Part shown: positions 1-9,804 of the stretch, one piece after another
Layout: the number at the start of each line of letters is the position of its first letter
Position numbering within the stretch: the stretch's first letter is position 1
From: Acidobacteriaceae bacterium
GTDB lineage: Bacteria; Acidobacteriota; Terriglobia; Terriglobales; Acidobacteriaceae
Length of the DNA stretch: 33,731 nucleotides
Direction: 5' to 3'
Assembly: GCA_027307045.1 (NCBI GenBank)
Contig: DAHUXR010000047.1
Span: 1 to 33,731 of the forward strand
Notes under the pieces: generated by a model
The model's database searches: none
Told to the model about the DNA's origin: nothing
The model's input: only the letters and a program-made list of their open reading frames with translations
Program-made: the position numbers and the translations under genes

Positions 1-450
1 CTCTATTTCATCGCCAGCGAAGAAGACCTGCAAACGGGGCTGCGGCAGCCGTGGACCAGCATCGGCCTGGACGCGAATGAACTCTCGCTCGACGGACCGT
101 TGTTTGAGCCGCATACCCATCCCCGTTCCTTCGGCAGCATGCCGCGGTTCCTGGGACATTACGTTCGCGATCTCCAATTGATGCCGCTGGAACAGGCAAT
201 CCGCAAGATCACTTCCCTGCCCGCGCAGCGCGAGCACCTGGTGGGCCGCGGGCTCATCAAAGAAGGCTTCTTCGCCGACATCACGATCTTTGATCCTGAC
301 AACATCGTAGACAAAGCCACGTACACTCAGCCTGCGCAGTTGGCGGAAGGAGTGAAGTATGTGATCGTGAACGGGCAAGTAGCATTCGAAAACGGAAAGG
401 CTACGGGAGCGATGGGGGGAAAAGCGCTGAAGGGACAAGGGTTAAAGTAG
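1..450 (+). CDS. N-acyl-D-amino-acid deacylase, C-terminal part (partial at window edge)
   Basis: The frame is open from base 1 and ends at TAG 448-450, so only about the last 149 residues are present. The text resembles the end of metal-dependent D-aminoacylases of the amidohydrolase superfamily: an HPRSFGSMPRFLGHYVRD block near residues 40-57, then PLEQAIRKITSLPA, and a closing beta-sandwich segment (GFFADITIFDPDNIVD, then YVIVNGQVAFENGK). Family members hydrolyse N-acyl-D-amino acids to the free D-amino acid and a carboxylate. The metal ligands of the barrel lie mostly upstream and cannot be checked. The ATG at 100 is internal, not a start. The following genes face the other way, so this is probably the last gene of its unit. 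Confidence 0.85.
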   Translation, partial: LYFIASEEDLQTGLRQPWTSIGLDANELSLDGPLFEPHTHPRSFGSMPRFLGHYVRDLQLMPLEQAIRKITSLPAQREHLVGRGLIKEGFFADITIFDPDNIVDKATYTQPAQLAEGVKYVIVNGQVAFENGKATGAMGGKALKGQGLK

Positions 451-456
451 GCTAGT

Positions 457-570
457 CTAGTCGTGGTCCCGGTCAATCCATTCCCGAGTTATCTTTTCCG
501 GCAGGGGCGGAATCTTATCCGAAAACTGCGCCAACGAATCAAGCCATGCGCGGATTTCCTTTTGACCCAT
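457..570 (-). CDS. Small ORF, 37 aa, possible antitoxin-tail remnant
   Basis: The ORF starts at ATG 570-568 and ends at TAG 459-457. It encodes a charged 37-residue peptide with a leucine/proline-rich centre (SDKIPPLPEKITREWID) and a DRDHD end. The frame stays open upstream to a stop at 625-627, so it could be the tail of a longer, degraded reading frame. The closing pattern 'PPLP...REWIDRD' recalls the C-termini of small VapB-like antitoxins, but this is a weak resemblance and no PIN toxin follows. It lies 60 bases downstream of the Uma2-type gene on the same strand. No Shine-Dalgarno sequence is evident. It may be non-coding. Confidence 0.2.
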   Translation of the reverse strand: MGQKEIRAWLDSLAQFSDKIPPLPEKITREWIDRDHD

Positions 571-632
571 GGAGCTTCGGATATTGTTTAGGAATTGACT
601 CCACTGTGAAATCCCGTTGGCTTTTCAAGGTC

Positions 633-1193
633 TTACTGCCGAAAAATGTCATCGAAAAGCGCAGACAGCGACAGAGAAAACTTGAATCCGCTAAATATTT
701 TGGATTCCTGGAGAGGCTCCGGTTCAGTGATGCGGCGGACTCCGGCGGCATCATGTACTTCTATAAGTCGCAACGTGGGATACACAAGCCAGACTGCGTG
801 GCTGCCCGCCTCAAGATACTGACGGACTTTCTTTGCTGTGTCCTGCGCCAGATTCGTTGGCGAAATAACCTCAATAGCCAGAGCCGGTGCGCCTTCAACC
901 GGAGAATGGTCGGGATCGATGTCCCGTAGATCGTCTGAGACGATGAAAGCGACATCTGGATTTCTTACGGTGTCCGTGCCAAGCCGGAAATCCATTTCTT
1001 CCACAACGACCCCCAGACGATGAGAACGCACAAAATGGGTCAGCTGCTCGGCAATCCTTTGACGGATCAAATTGTGGCGCAGCGCCGGCGACGGCTCCAT
1101 CAGAAGTGTCCCCTCATCAAGTTCATAATGGGTTCCCTCTTTTTCCGGGAGCTTCTCGTATTCCGCAAATGTCAGCCGGGTCGTGGTGCTCAT
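633..1193 (-). CDS. Uma2 family (DUF820) PD-(D/E)XK nuclease-like protein
   Basis: The 186-residue protein has the usual length and layout of Uma2-type restriction-endonuclease-fold proteins. It opens with TFAEYEKLPEKEGTHYELDEG (first acidic residue E24). The core follows: NPD at 78-80, then PALAIEVISP with E108 as the second catalytic acid, and K122 in the helix KKVRQYLEAG. The strand AVWLVYP and the Val/Ile-rich end close the fold. Family members are common in Cyanobacteria, Chloroflexi and Acidobacteriota; their substrates are mostly unknown and many copies are thought to be mobile or selfish. The gene stands alone, divergent from the RND operon, with no methyltransferase nearby. The start is the first ATG before the conserved N-terminus. 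Confidence 0.85.
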   Translation of the reverse strand: MSTTTRLTFAEYEKLPEKEGTHYELDEGTLLMEPSPALRHNLIRQRIAEQLTHFVRSHRLGVVVEEMDFRLGTDTVRNPDVAFIVSDDLRDIDPDHSPVEGAPALAIEVISPTNLAQDTAKKVRQYLEAGSHAVWLVYPTLRLIEVHDAAGVRRITEPEPLQESKIFSGFKFSLSLSALFDDIFRQ

Positions 1194-1330
1194 AATCGTG
1201 ACCTGAAGTGCTTGTTAAAAGCCAATGTAGCATGAAAACCCTTTAAATGCAGGCTGTTTCTTACGGATTGGCGGTACTTCAGGTATAACCGTAACGAAGG
1301 ATTCAGATCCTAAAAAGGGCAAGTCATTTT
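1194..1330. other. Short intergenic stretch with no gene
   Basis: The 137 bases lie between the divergent Uma2-type gene and the CopG-like remnant. They are relatively A+T-rich. No convincing promoter pair or hairpin was found. Confidence 0.4.
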
Positions 1331-1500
1331 ATGCAGAGCAAACGTAAGCCGGGGTTATCCGTAGAGCAGATCGCTCGGATCGCGGAACGCGACAACGATG
1401 TTTCCCGCTTTTTCACCAACACCGGCAAGACGATGAATACCGATTCAACGGGTCAATGTCGATTTCGCGCCGAAACGGGATTGCGCCAGCAAAAATTAAA
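1331..1500 (+). pseudogene. Frameshifted CopG/RHH-type antitoxin remnant
   Basis: From ATG 1331 the frame reads a good match to the N-terminus of a CopG-like antitoxin family: LSVEQIARIAERDNDVSRFF and then TNTGKTM. The expected continuation 'PIQRVNVDF' is present, but in the +1 frame (codons from 1440, reading PIQRVNVDFAP). One extra base, or two missing, between 1436 and 1440 therefore breaks the gene. Downstream the helix region of the ribbon-helix-helix fold has decayed: frame 3 stops at TAA 1497-1499, while the original frame runs on to 1564 as unrelated sequence. Intact relatives bind DNA and neutralise a partner toxin. No toxin gene is visible here. The family assignment is recalled from sequence patterns, not searched. 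Confidence 0.65.
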
Positions 1501-1745
1501 GCGAGATAAATGTGTGCGCTGCAAACCTCTGCAGGTTGGCCGTTATCATTCCAGGTCTTTTTAACAATTATTTACAAAATCAAGTGTTGTAACCCTCTGA
1601 TTTAACGTCAAATAGAATAGCTGGTGCAGAGAATTCAGATCGGCACATTCCTAGCGGTACCGGCCCCCGCCGGCAACCGGCAATTGCTGAACAATCGAAG
1701 TCTGTTAGGATTTCAGATTTCCCAGATCCTGCCCTGAGAGGACAG
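1501..1745. other. Leader region of the RND operon
   Basis: After the antitoxin remnant this region holds an A+T-rich segment (about 1555-1620), then sequence up to the adaptor gene. A TAGAAT hexamer at 1613-1618 is a possible -10 box, but no well-spaced -35 accompanies it. An AGAGGA ribosome-binding sequence lies at about 1737-1742, directly before the ATG at 1746. Confidence 0.35.
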
Positions 1746-2963
1746 ATGTCAAAATTTTTACGCCACAAACTGGCCGTTAGCGCTCTGGTATGCGCATGCT
1801 TCGCTCTGGTTCTGGGCGGCTGCGGCCATACCAGCGCCGACTCCAAACAGAAAGGCGGAGGAGGTAAGGGCGGCCGTGGTGGCGGCGCTCAAATGACGAT
1901 TCCTGTCGCGGTAGCCAAGGCTGAGGTCCGCGACCTGCCGATTCTCCTGAACGGGTTGGGATCGGTGGAGGCCTTCAATACGGTGGCAGTCAAAAGCCGT
2001 ATTGATGGACAGTTGATCAAGGTGAACGTCAAAGAGGGGCAAGAAGTAAAGGAAGGCGAGTTGCTGGCGGAAATTGACCCGCGCCCTTATGAAGTGCAGC
2101 TGAGCCAGGCGCAGGCGACCCTGTTCAAAGATCAGGCAGCGCTGAGAGATGCACGGCTGAACCTTGAGCGATTTCAACAGCTCTATAAAGACGGTGTGAT
2201 TCCCAAGCAGCAGTTCGATACACAAGGCTCACTTGAGGCCCAGCTTGACGGCGCGGTCCGCGCCGACCAGGCGCAGGTGGATTCAGTAAAGCTGAATCTC
2301 GTCTATACGCGCATCACAGCGCCGGTGAGCGGACGGATCGGCCTTCGCCAGATTGATGTGGGCAATATCGTCCACGCATCCGATCCCAACGGCTTGCTGG
2401 TAATCACGCAGTTACAACCGATTGCGGTGATCTTTAGCCTGCCGCAGGACGATCTGCAGGCGGTTTCACAGCACATGAATAAAGGCAGGCTTGCCGTGGA
2501 TGCATACAGCCGCGACGACCAGACAAAGATTGCCACGGGCTTCCTGACGACCATCGACAACCAGATTGATACCACCACAGGCACTGGAAAACTGAAAGCC
2601 GTGTTTGAAAATCGCGATCGCTCGCTCTGGCCGAACCAGTTCGTAAACATCCATTTGCTGCTTGAGGTGCGAAAGAACAATATCGTGGTGCCTGCAGCGG
2701 CAATTCAGCGCGGGCCGCAGGGAACATACGTGTTTGTGGTAAAGCCGGACAAGACGGCGGAGATGCGCAATGTCACCGTAACAATCAGCCAGGGAAATCT
2801 TGTGGCGGTCTCACAAGGCCTGCAGGCGGACGAATCGGTGGTAACCGACGGGCAAGATAAGCTTCAGCCCGGCACGAAGGTGGAAGTTCGCGGCGGCGCC
2901 GGACAAAACGGCAGTTCCGGACAATCGAATGGCGGCCACGCAAGCGACGGCCAAACGCAATAA
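1746..2963 (+). CDS. RND efflux periplasmic adaptor (membrane fusion) lipoprotein, MdtA-like
   Basis: The 405-residue protein begins with a basic and hydrophobic signal peptide ending in the lipobox LGGC (cysteine 26), so it should be lipid-anchored in the periplasm. A glycine/lysine-rich linker follows. The HlyD-type core starts with the lipoyl half-motif around VAVKSRIDGQLIKVNVKEGQ, then the alpha-hairpin (residues about 115-175, rich in Q, L and A), the second half-motif RITAPVSGRIGLRQIDVGN, a beta-barrel and the membrane-proximal domain. The last 30 residues are Gly/Ser/Gln-rich. Adaptors of this type link an RND pump to an outer-membrane channel. Two RND permeases follow on the same strand, giving an MdtABC-like order. 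No TolC-type gene is in view. Confidence 0.92.
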   Translation: MSKFLRHKLAVSALVCACFALVLGGCGHTSADSKQKGGGGKGGRGGGAQMTIPVAVAKAEVRDLPILLNGLGSVEAFNTVAVKSRIDGQLIKVNVKEGQEVKEGELLAEIDPRPYEVQLSQAQATLFKDQAALRDARLNLERFQQLYKDGVIPKQQFDTQGSLEAQLDGAVRADQAQVDSVKLNLVYTRITAPVSGRIGLRQIDVGNIVHASDPNGLLVITQLQPIAVIFSLPQDDLQAVSQHMNKGRLAVDAYSRDDQTKIATGFLTTIDNQIDTTTGTGKLKAVFENRDRSLWPNQFVNIHLLLEVRKNNIVVPAAAIQRGPQGTYVFVVKPDKTAEMRNVTVTISQGNLVAVSQGLQADESVVTDGQDKLQPGTKVEVRGGAGQNGSSGQSNGGHASDGQTQ

Positions 2964-3027
2964 ATGCCACGATGGCGTGTACGGTTGAAAAAGACAATCG
3001 AGAAGAAACGGCATTTGAAAACACATC

Positions 3028-6000
3028 ATGCCTAATGGCGGCCCATCAAAATTATTTATCCTGCGTCCGGTAGCCACGTCGCTACTGATGATTGGATTGC
3101 TGCTGGTGGGCGTGGTTGCGTACCTGCAACTCCCGGTCTCCGCCCTTCCCCAGGTGGACTATCCCACCATTCAGGTCATCACTTTTTATCCTGGCGCAGG
3201 GCCGGAAGTAATGGCGTCATCCGTCACGGCGCCAATGGAGCGTCAGTTTGGCCAGGTTCCGGGACTGAGCCAGATGACCTCAACCAGTTCTTTTGGCAGC
3301 TCAGTCATCACACTGCAATTCAATCTGGAACAGAGCATTGACATTGCGGAGCAGGAAGTACAGGCCGCCATCAACGCTGCCACCACATTCCTGCCGCGCG
3401 ATCTGCCGAACCCGCCGATTTACAGCAAGGTCAATCCCGCGGACGCGCCCATTCTTACGCTGGCGCTGACATCAGACAGCCTGCCGCTTTCCAAAGTTGA
3501 AGACCTGGCTGACACCACGCTGGCACAGAAAGTTTCCCAGCTTACCGGTGTAGGCATGGTTTCCATCAGCGGCGGGCAGAAGCCCGCGGTACGTATCCAG
3601 GCCAATCCCACGGCTCTGGCTTCTTACGGACTGAGCCTGGAAGACCTGCGCACGGTGCTGGGGCAAGCCAACGTCGATCAGGCCAAGGGTATTCTGGAAA
3701 ATCAGCGGCAGGCATTCACCATCTCAACGAATGACCAGCTGCTTTCCGGCAATGAATATAAAGATGTCATCATCGCCTATCGCAATGGCGCTCCGGTGCG
3801 GTTGCGCGACGTGGCCACGATCATCGATGGCGCTGAGAACGCCAAGCAGGCCGCGTGGATGGGAACCACGCAAAACGGCCAGGCCCTGCTGGCGCCGGCG
3901 GTGATCGTCAACATACAGCGCCAGCCCGGGGCCAACATCATCAGCGTGGTGGACCGCATCAAGAAAGTTTTGCCGCAACTCCAGGCAGGACTTCCGAGCT
4001 CAGTAAAAGTGGCGATCCTTACTGACCGCACGGAAACGATCCGCGCGTCAGTAAAAGACGTTGAGTTTGAAATGATGCTCACCATCTGCCTGGTGGTGAT
4101 GGTGATTTTTCTTTTCCTGAGAAATCTTTCAGCCACCATCATTCCGGCGGTGGCCGTGCCGCTTTCGATCGTCGGCACGTTTGCCGTGATGTACCTGCTG
4201 GGCTACAGCCTGGACAATCTCTCTCTGATGGCGCTGACTATCTCCACGGGCTTTGTGGTGGACGACGCGATTGTGATGATCGAAAACATCGATCGTTTTC
4301 TGGAAGAAGGCCACTCCCCGATGGAAGCCGCGCTCCAGGGCGCAGGACAAATCGGATTTACGATCATTTCGCTGACGGTTTCACTGATTGCGGTTTTGAT
4401 TCCGCTGTTGTTCATGGGCGACATTGTGGGCCGGCTCTTCCGCGAATTTGCCGTGACGCTGGCTGTGACAATCGTAATCTCGGCACTGGTTTCACTTACA
4501 CTCACGCCGATGATGGCAGCGCGGTTGCTGAAGAATCCCAAGACCGTCAAGCATGGCCGCGTTTACCAGGCCACGGAACGCGCTTATGAACGCGTGATTG
4601 AGTGGTACGGAACCACGCTGCGCTGGGTACTGAAACACCAAACCATCACGCTGCTGGCTACGGCTGCGGCGCTGGCTCTGACCTTATATTTATACGTAAT
4701 AGTGCCCAAGGGATTTTTCCCGGTCCAGGATACCGGCGTGATTCTGGGCATTTCAGAAGGGCCGGAAAACGTATCGTTCACTTCCATGGCAGAACGCCAG
4801 CAGAAGCTGGCCAAAGTGATCCTGGAAGATTCCGACGTGGCCAGCTTGTCATCGTTTATCGGAATAGATGGAACCAATACCACGCAGAACAGCGGACGCA
4901 TACAGATCAACCTGAAGCCGCATGAAGACCGCAGCGACACCGCTTCAGATATCATCCGGCGGCTGCAGCCGGAGCTGGCCAAGGTGGAAGGCATCACCTT
5001 ATATATGCAGCCGGTGCAGGACCTGACGGTGGAAGATCGCGTGAGCCGCACGCAGTTCCAGTACTCACTGGAAGATGCTGACGCCAACGAACTGAATGAC
5101 TGGTCCAACCGGATTCTGGCCAAATTGCGAACGCTACCGGAACTGCGCGATGTGGCCAGTGACCAGCAAAACGGCGGGCTGAAAGCTGACCTGGTTATTG
5201 ATCGCGATACCGCGGCGCGCTTTGGCATCCTGCCGCAGAATATTGACGACACACTCTATGACGCGTTCGGGCAGCGCCAGGTCTCCACGATTTTTACGCA
5301 GCTGAATCAGTACCACGTGGTTCTTGAGGTGGGGCAGCAATTTCAGGATGATCCTAGCGACTTGAGCAATATTTACGTTAAATCCTCAACCGGGCAGCAG
5401 GTGCCGCTCTCAACGTTCAGCCACTTTGTCACGTCTCCGGCGCCGCTCGCAATCAATCATCAGGGACAGTTTCCGGTAGTAACGATTTCATTCAATCTTG
5501 CGCCAGGAGAATCGCTGGGCAAAGCGACCAAGGCCATTGCGCAGGCCGAGCAGGAGATGGGAATGCCGGTCAGCATTCATCCCAGCTTCCAGGGAACGGC
5601 TGCGGCGTTCCAGAACTCTCTGGCATCGGAACCGTGGCTGATCCTGGCCGCGCTGATCACGGTTTATATTGTGCTGGGCGTGCTGTATGAAAGCTACATC
5701 CATCCGGTGACGATTCTTTCCACGCTGCCATCGGCCGGCGTGGGCGCCATTTTGGCGATGATTATCACGCGCAACGACCTGACGGTGGTGGCGCTGATAG
5801 GAATTATTCTGCTGATCGGCATTGTGAAAAAGAACGCCATTATGATGATTGACTTTGCTCTGGACGCGGAGCGCAACCAGGGCAAGCCGCCGGAAGAGGC
5901 CATCTATCAGGCCAGCCTGCTCCGCTTCCGCCCGATCATGATGACCACGATGGCAGCGCTGCTGGGCGCCGTACCGCTGGCGTTTGGACGCGGCACCGGT

Positions 6001-6171
6001 TCAGAGTTGCGGCATCCGCTGGGCATCACGATTATCGGCGGACTGCTGCTGAGCCAGGCGTTCACGCTCTATACCACGCCGGTGATCTATATATGGTTTG
6101 ACAAGCTGGCGAGCCGATTCTCGAGGTTCCAATTGGGTAACGAGATTTTGCCGGAGACCAGCGGAGATTGA
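3028..6171 (+). CDS. RND multidrug efflux permease, MdtB-like
   Basis: The 1047-residue length is typical of inner-membrane HAE1-type RND pumps. The N-terminus is the usual [19 protein letters not shown] membrane segment followed by [15 protein letters not shown]. The TM4 proton-relay motif [14 protein letters not shown] carries the paired aspartates, and the TM10 motif [15 protein letters not shown] carries the expected lysine. The two halves are pseudo-symmetric, each with a large periplasmic domain (residues about 40-335 and 560-870). The pump exchanges protons for drugs, bile-salt-like amphiphiles or other solutes. It starts 64 bases after the adaptor gene and has a second permease downstream, so a hetero-oligomeric MdtBC-like pump is likely. 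No strong Shine-Dalgarno sequence precedes the ATG. Confidence 0.95.
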   Translation: MPNGGPSKLFILRPVATSLLMIGLLLVGVVAYLQLPVSALPQVDYPTIQVITFYPGAGPEVMASSVTAPMERQFGQVPGLSQMTSTSSFGSSVITLQFNLEQSIDIAEQEVQAAINAATTFLPRDLPNPPIYSKVNPADAPILTLALTSDSLPLSKVEDLADTTLAQKVSQLTGVGMVSISGGQKPAVRIQANPTALASYGLSLEDLRTVLGQANVDQAKGILENQRQAFTISTNDQLLSGNEYKDVIIAYRNGAPVRLRDVATIIDGAENAKQAAWMGTTQNGQALLAPAVIVNIQRQPGANIISVVDRIKKVLPQLQAGLPSSVKVAILTDRTETIRASVKDVEFEMMLTICLVVMVIFLFLRNLSATIIPAVAVPLSIVGTFAVMYLLGYSLDNLSLMALTISTGFVVDDAIVMIENIDRFLEEGHSPMEAALQGAGQIGFTIISLTVSLIAVLIPLLFMGDIVGRLFREFAVTLAVTIVISALVSLTLTPMMAARLLKNPKTVKHGRVYQATERAYERVIEWYGTTLRWVLKHQTITLLATAAALALTLYLYVIVPKGFFPVQDTGVILGISEGPENVSFTSMAERQQKLAKVILEDSDVASLSSFIGIDGTNTTQNSGRIQINLKPHEDRSDTASDIIRRLQPELAKVEGITLYMQPVQDLTVEDRVSRTQFQYSLEDADANELNDWSNRILAKLRTLPELRDVASDQQNGGLKADLVIDRDTAARFGILPQNIDDTLYDAFGQRQVSTIFTQLNQYHVVLEVGQQFQDDPSDLSNIYVKSSTGQQVPLSTFSHFVTSPAPLAINHQGQFPVVTISFNLAPGESLGKATKAIAQAEQEMGMPVSIHPSFQGTAAAFQNSLASEPWLILAALITVYIVLGVLYESYIHPVTILSTLPSAGVGAILAMIITRNDLTVVALIGIILLIGIVKKNAIMMIDFALDAERNQGKPPEEAIYQASLLRFRPIMMTTMAALLGAVPLAFGRGTGSELRHPLGITIIGGLLLSQAFTLYTTPVIYIWFDKLASRFSRFQLGNEILPETSGD

Positions 6172-6386
6172 GTTTGCCAAAGTCCCGAACGCCGTAGGCG
6201 GAGGGACCGCTATTGTAAGACGATTTGTCCTATGACGATGATCGCCAAAACGACACGAAGGATTTATGACACCTGGCAGGGACCTCCTCTGTGTCAAGAT
6301 TGGGCCAAAAAGGCTGGCGCTTCAGCAGTGAATAGGAAATCGTGTAAGCGGGTAGGGATTCCTCGCTCCGCTCGGGATGGGGGAAG
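6172..6386. repeat. Spacer between the two permease genes with a dispersed-repeat fragment
   Basis: The 215-base spacer contains, at about 6355-6385, a 'GGGATTCCTCGCTCCGCTCGGGATG' type fragment (quoted in part: GATTCCTCGCTCCGCTCGGG). Similar wording recurs near 15098-15166 and 17265-17345, marking it as a dispersed intergenic repeat. The last bases (GGGGGAAG) serve as the ribosome-binding site of the second permease gene. No terminator with a T-run was seen, so read-through is plausible. Confidence 0.5.
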
Positions 6387-9300
6387 ATGAACATATCCGC
6401 ACCATTTATCCGGCGGCCGGTTGCCACGTCATTGCTGGCAATGGGACTGTTAATGGCGGGAATCCTGGCTTATTTCCGCTTGCCGGTGGCGCCGATTCCG
6501 CAGGTTGAATATCCCGTGATCAGCGTGAATGCCGGCTTGCCGGGCGCGAGTCCGGAGACCATGGCCTCGTCTGTGGCCACTCCGCTGGAGCGGCAATTTG
6601 GACGCATTGCGGGCGTGAACCAGATGACTTCAACGAGCCAGCTCGGCTCGACGAGCATCACGATGCAGTTCGATCTCTCGCGGAATATCGACGCGGCGGC
6701 GCGGGACGTTCAGGCAGCAATCAATGCGGCGCTGGGGCAACTGCCGGCCAACTTGCCGACCCGCCCGAACTGGCGCAAGGTGAACCCCGCCGACGCGCCG
6801 ATCATGATTCTCTCTTTGACCTCAGAGAGCATCACCAAGCCGCGCATGTATGACGTGGCCGACTCCGTGCTGGCGCAGAAGCTCTCCCAGGTACCGGGCA
6901 TCGGACAGGTATTTGTGGGCGGCGGCGCAAGGCCGGCAGTGCGTGCGGAGGTGAATCCCACGCTGTTGAACAAGCTGGGTGTGGGCGTGGAGCAGGTGCG
7001 CGCGGCACTAAGCGCGGCGAATGCAAACCGGCCTAAAGGGGAATTTTCCGGCGCGGTGAACGCGTGGCAGATCACGGACAACGATCAGCTCTTTAAAGCC
7101 GAAGATTACAAAAACATTATCGTTGCCAAAAACACAACGGGCGGCGTGGTGCGTTTGCAGGACGTGGCAGACGTGCAAGATTCGGTGGAAGACATCCGCA
7201 ATACCGGAATAGCGAACGGCAAGCCGGCGGTGCTGATGATCGTGTTTCGCCAGCCGGGCGCCAACATTATTCAGGCAGTGGACCACGTGAAGGAGCTAAT
7301 CCCGGAGTTGCAAGCGTCGATCCCCGCAGGCATCAAGCTGGAAGTGGCGCTTGACCGAACGACGACGATTCGCGCGTCCGTGGCCGACATCCAGATCACC
7401 CTGCTGATTTCCATTGTGCTGGTGGTGCTGGTGGTTTTTGTTTTTCTGCGAAACCTGCGCGCGACGTTTATTCCCAGCGTGGCCGTGCCGCTGTCATTGA
7501 TCGGCACGTTTGGCGTAATGTACCTGCTGGATTACAGCGTGGATAACTTATCGTTGATGGCGCTGGCTATTTCCACCGGCTTTGTAGTGGATGATGCGAT
7601 TGTTGTCCTGGAAGACATCACGCGCTACATGGAACAGGGCATGGGGCCGGTGCAGGCGGCGTTTCGAGGCGCGCGCGAGATTGGCTTTACCGTACTTTCC
7701 ATGAGCACATCGCTGGTCGCGGTTTTTATTCCTATTCTGCTGATGCAGGGGTTGGTAGGGCGGCTGTTCCGCGAATTTGCCGTGGTGCTGAGCACGGCCA
7801 TCGCCATGTCATTGGTGATTTCGCTCACGGTCACTCCGATGCTGTGCGCAAAATTTCTGCGTCCGGAGAGCGAGAAGAAGCATGGCCGTATATATCGCGC
7901 CAGTGAACGAGCATTTGATTGGATGCTGGAGGTATATCGCCGCAGTCTGGGCGTGGTACTGCGACATCAACCGCTGACGCTGCTGGTGACGATTGGCACC
8001 GCTGTTCTGAGCGTCGTGCTGTACTGGTACGCGCCGAAAGGATTTTTTCCGCAGCAGGACACAGGCCGGCTGGGCGGCGCAATCCAGGCATCGCAGGATA
8101 TTTCTTTCCCCGCTCTGCGCGACAAGATGCAGCAATATGTCCAGATTGTGCTGAAAGATCCGGCAGTGAACAATGTTGCGGGGTTTGCCGGAGGCCAGGG
8201 CAGTTCGAATACAGGACGCATGTTCGTGGTGCTGAAGCCGCCGAACGAGCGCAAGGCGACAGCAGACCAGATCATCAACCGGCTGCGCCCCAAGCTGGCG
8301 GTGGTACCAGGATCGACGCTATTTCTTACCGCCACGCAGGACCTGAACATTGGCGGAAGATTTTCCAACGCGCAGTTCCAATACACCATTCAATCAGAAG
8401 ATTTACAGGACCTGAATTACTGGGCGCCAAGAATCCTGGCCAAGCTGCGCTCTCTGCCGGAGCTGCGCGACGTGAACTCTGACCAGCAGGACAAAGGTCT
8501 GGCGGCCGAAGTGGTTGTCGATCGAGATACGGCTTCACGGCTGGGGATTTCTCCGGCACAGGTGGATGCGGCGCTCTATGCGTCATTCGGGCAGGCGCAG
8601 GTTTCAACCATGTATCGGCAGTTGAATCAATATCACGTGGTAATGGAAGTCGATCCCAAGCTGTTGCCCGGCCCGGACGCCCTGAAGAATACTTACGTGA
8701 AGTCGTCGACCGGAGTTGAGGTGCCGCTCTCATCATTCACACGCTACCAGCCTTCCAATACGGCGCTGCAGGTCAACCATCAGGGCTTTTATCCGGCGGT
8801 AACGCTTTCATTCAACCTGGCGCCGAATGTGCCTTTGGGCAATGCCGCAAAGGTTGTGGAAAGCGCCATGCACGACGTGGGAGTTCCGGCCAGCGTACAT
8901 GGAGGATTTCAGGGAACAGCCGCAGCGTTCAAAGACTCCGCGCAGAGCCAGCCATTGCTGATTTTAACTGCATTGATCACCGTCTATATTGTGCTGGGCA
9001 TGCTGTATGAGAGCGTGATTCACCCGATTACGATTCTTTCGACTCTGCCTTCGGCCGGCGTGGGCGCGATTCTGGCAATCATGATGACAGGCAACGACCT
9101 GAACGTGATTGCATTGATCGGAATCATTTTGCTGATCGGCATTGTAAAGAAGAACGCCATTTTGATGATTGATTTTGCGGTGAACGCCACGCGCGTGGAC
9201 AACAAGAGTCCGGAAGAGGCGATTTATCAGGCATGCATTCTGCGCTTTCGTCCCATCATGATGACGACAATGGCGGCGTTGCTGGGCGGGTTGCCCCTGG

Positions 9301-9500
9301 CGCTGGGCGGCGGCACGGGATCAGAGCTGCGTCGTCCGCTGGGCATCGCCATTGTGGGCGGCCTGATTGTGAGCCAGGCGCTGACGCTCTTTACCACTCC
9401 CGTGGTTTATCTCTACATGGACCGCATACGGCTGCGCGTGGCGCGGTGGCGCGGCGCGCATCGGAAGCCAGCCCAGCCTGTGCTGGGAACAGGAGATTGA
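6387..9500 (+). CDS. RND multidrug efflux permease, MdtC-like
   Basis: The 1037-residue RND pump is clearly paralogous to the preceding permease along its whole length. It opens with the same [19 protein letters not shown] and RLPVAPIPQVEYPVI layout. It has the TM4 motif [14 protein letters not shown] with both aspartates and the TM10 lysine motif [15 protein letters not shown]. The GTGSELRRPLGIAIVGG block near the end matches that of its partner. A GGGGGAAG sequence just before ATG 6387 supports this start. Two adjacent permeases of this type usually form a mixed trimer sharing one adaptor, as in MdtABC. Substrate cannot be told from sequence alone. Confidence 0.95.
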   Translation: MNISAPFIRRPVATSLLAMGLLMAGILAYFRLPVAPIPQVEYPVISVNAGLPGASPETMASSVATPLERQFGRIAGVNQMTSTSQLGSTSITMQFDLSRNIDAAARDVQAAINAALGQLPANLPTRPNWRKVNPADAPIMILSLTSESITKPRMYDVADSVLAQKLSQVPGIGQVFVGGGARPAVRAEVNPTLLNKLGVGVEQVRAALSAANANRPKGEFSGAVNAWQITDNDQLFKAEDYKNIIVAKNTTGGVVRLQDVADVQDSVEDIRNTGIANGKPAVLMIVFRQPGANIIQAVDHVKELIPELQASIPAGIKLEVALDRTTTIRASVADIQITLLISIVLVVLVVFVFLRNLRATFIPSVAVPLSLIGTFGVMYLLDYSVDNLSLMALAISTGFVVDDAIVVLEDITRYMEQGMGPVQAAFRGAREIGFTVLSMSTSLVAVFIPILLMQGLVGRLFREFAVVLSTAIAMSLVISLTVTPMLCAKFLRPESEKKHGRIYRASERAFDWMLEVYRRSLGVVLRHQPLTLLVTIGTAVLSVVLYWYAPKGFFPQQDTGRLGGAIQASQDISFPALRDKMQQYVQIVLKDPAVNNVAGFAGGQGSSNTGRMFVVLKPPNERKATADQIINRLRPKLAVVPGSTLFLTATQDLNIGGRFSNAQFQYTIQSEDLQDLNYWAPRILAKLRSLPELRDVNSDQQDKGLAAEVVVDRDTASRLGISPAQVDAALYASFGQAQVSTMYRQLNQYHVVMEVDPKLLPGPDALKNTYVKSSTGVEVPLSSFTRYQPSNTALQVNHQGFYPAVTLSFNLAPNVPLGNAAKVVESAMHDVGVPASVHGGFQGTAAAFKDSAQSQPLLILTALITVYIVLGMLYESVIHPITILSTLPSAGVGAILAIMMTGNDLNVIALIGIILLIGIVKKNAILMIDFAVNATRVDNKSPEEAIYQACILRFRPIMMTTMAALLGGLPLALGGGTGSELRRPLGIAIVGGLIVSQALTLFTTPVVYLYMDRIRLRVARWRGAHRKPAQPVLGTGD

Positions 9501-9804
9501 AGGGTCAGCCATCCTCCCTTTTTCGCCGCAGGTTACGCTGATCGGAAGATTGCCGCGAATTTCGCGAATTAACGCGAATTAACCCAAGAGAAAGAGCGCG
9601 AGGCCGGCTTGCGTGCCGAGCGCCTCTACAGCAGGAGCCGATAACTTTATCGGCTTGTCCTACCACTGGAGCGGGTTGGAGCATAGGGACAAAATTAAAG
9701 ATCCGCGCTGATCAGCTTAATCTGCGGCGATTCGCCCGTTTTTCATCGATACCGTAAAATGCTTCCATTCTTTCAGCAGCCGAAAATGCTGAAAAGGAGC
9801 GGCC
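9501..9804. repeat. Intergenic stretch with GAATT-type repeat and a CTTTA hairpin
   Basis: Two repeat signals lie here. At 9552-9583 a periodic GCGAATT repeat occurs (GCCGCGAATTTCGCGAATTA, then ACGCGAATTAAC); related wording recurs in the inverted-repeat elements at 10383 and 11726. At 9637-9654 GCCGATA and TATCGGC form a perfect 7-bp stem with an ACTT loop. No T-run follows, so it is not a canonical terminator. No gene is supported. Confidence 0.55.

Noticed and set aside
4584-5252. Open frame (222 codons) antisense to the first RND permease
   Set aside because: Ser/Arg-rich shadow of a conserved gene; the same kind of shadow occurs in the second permease.
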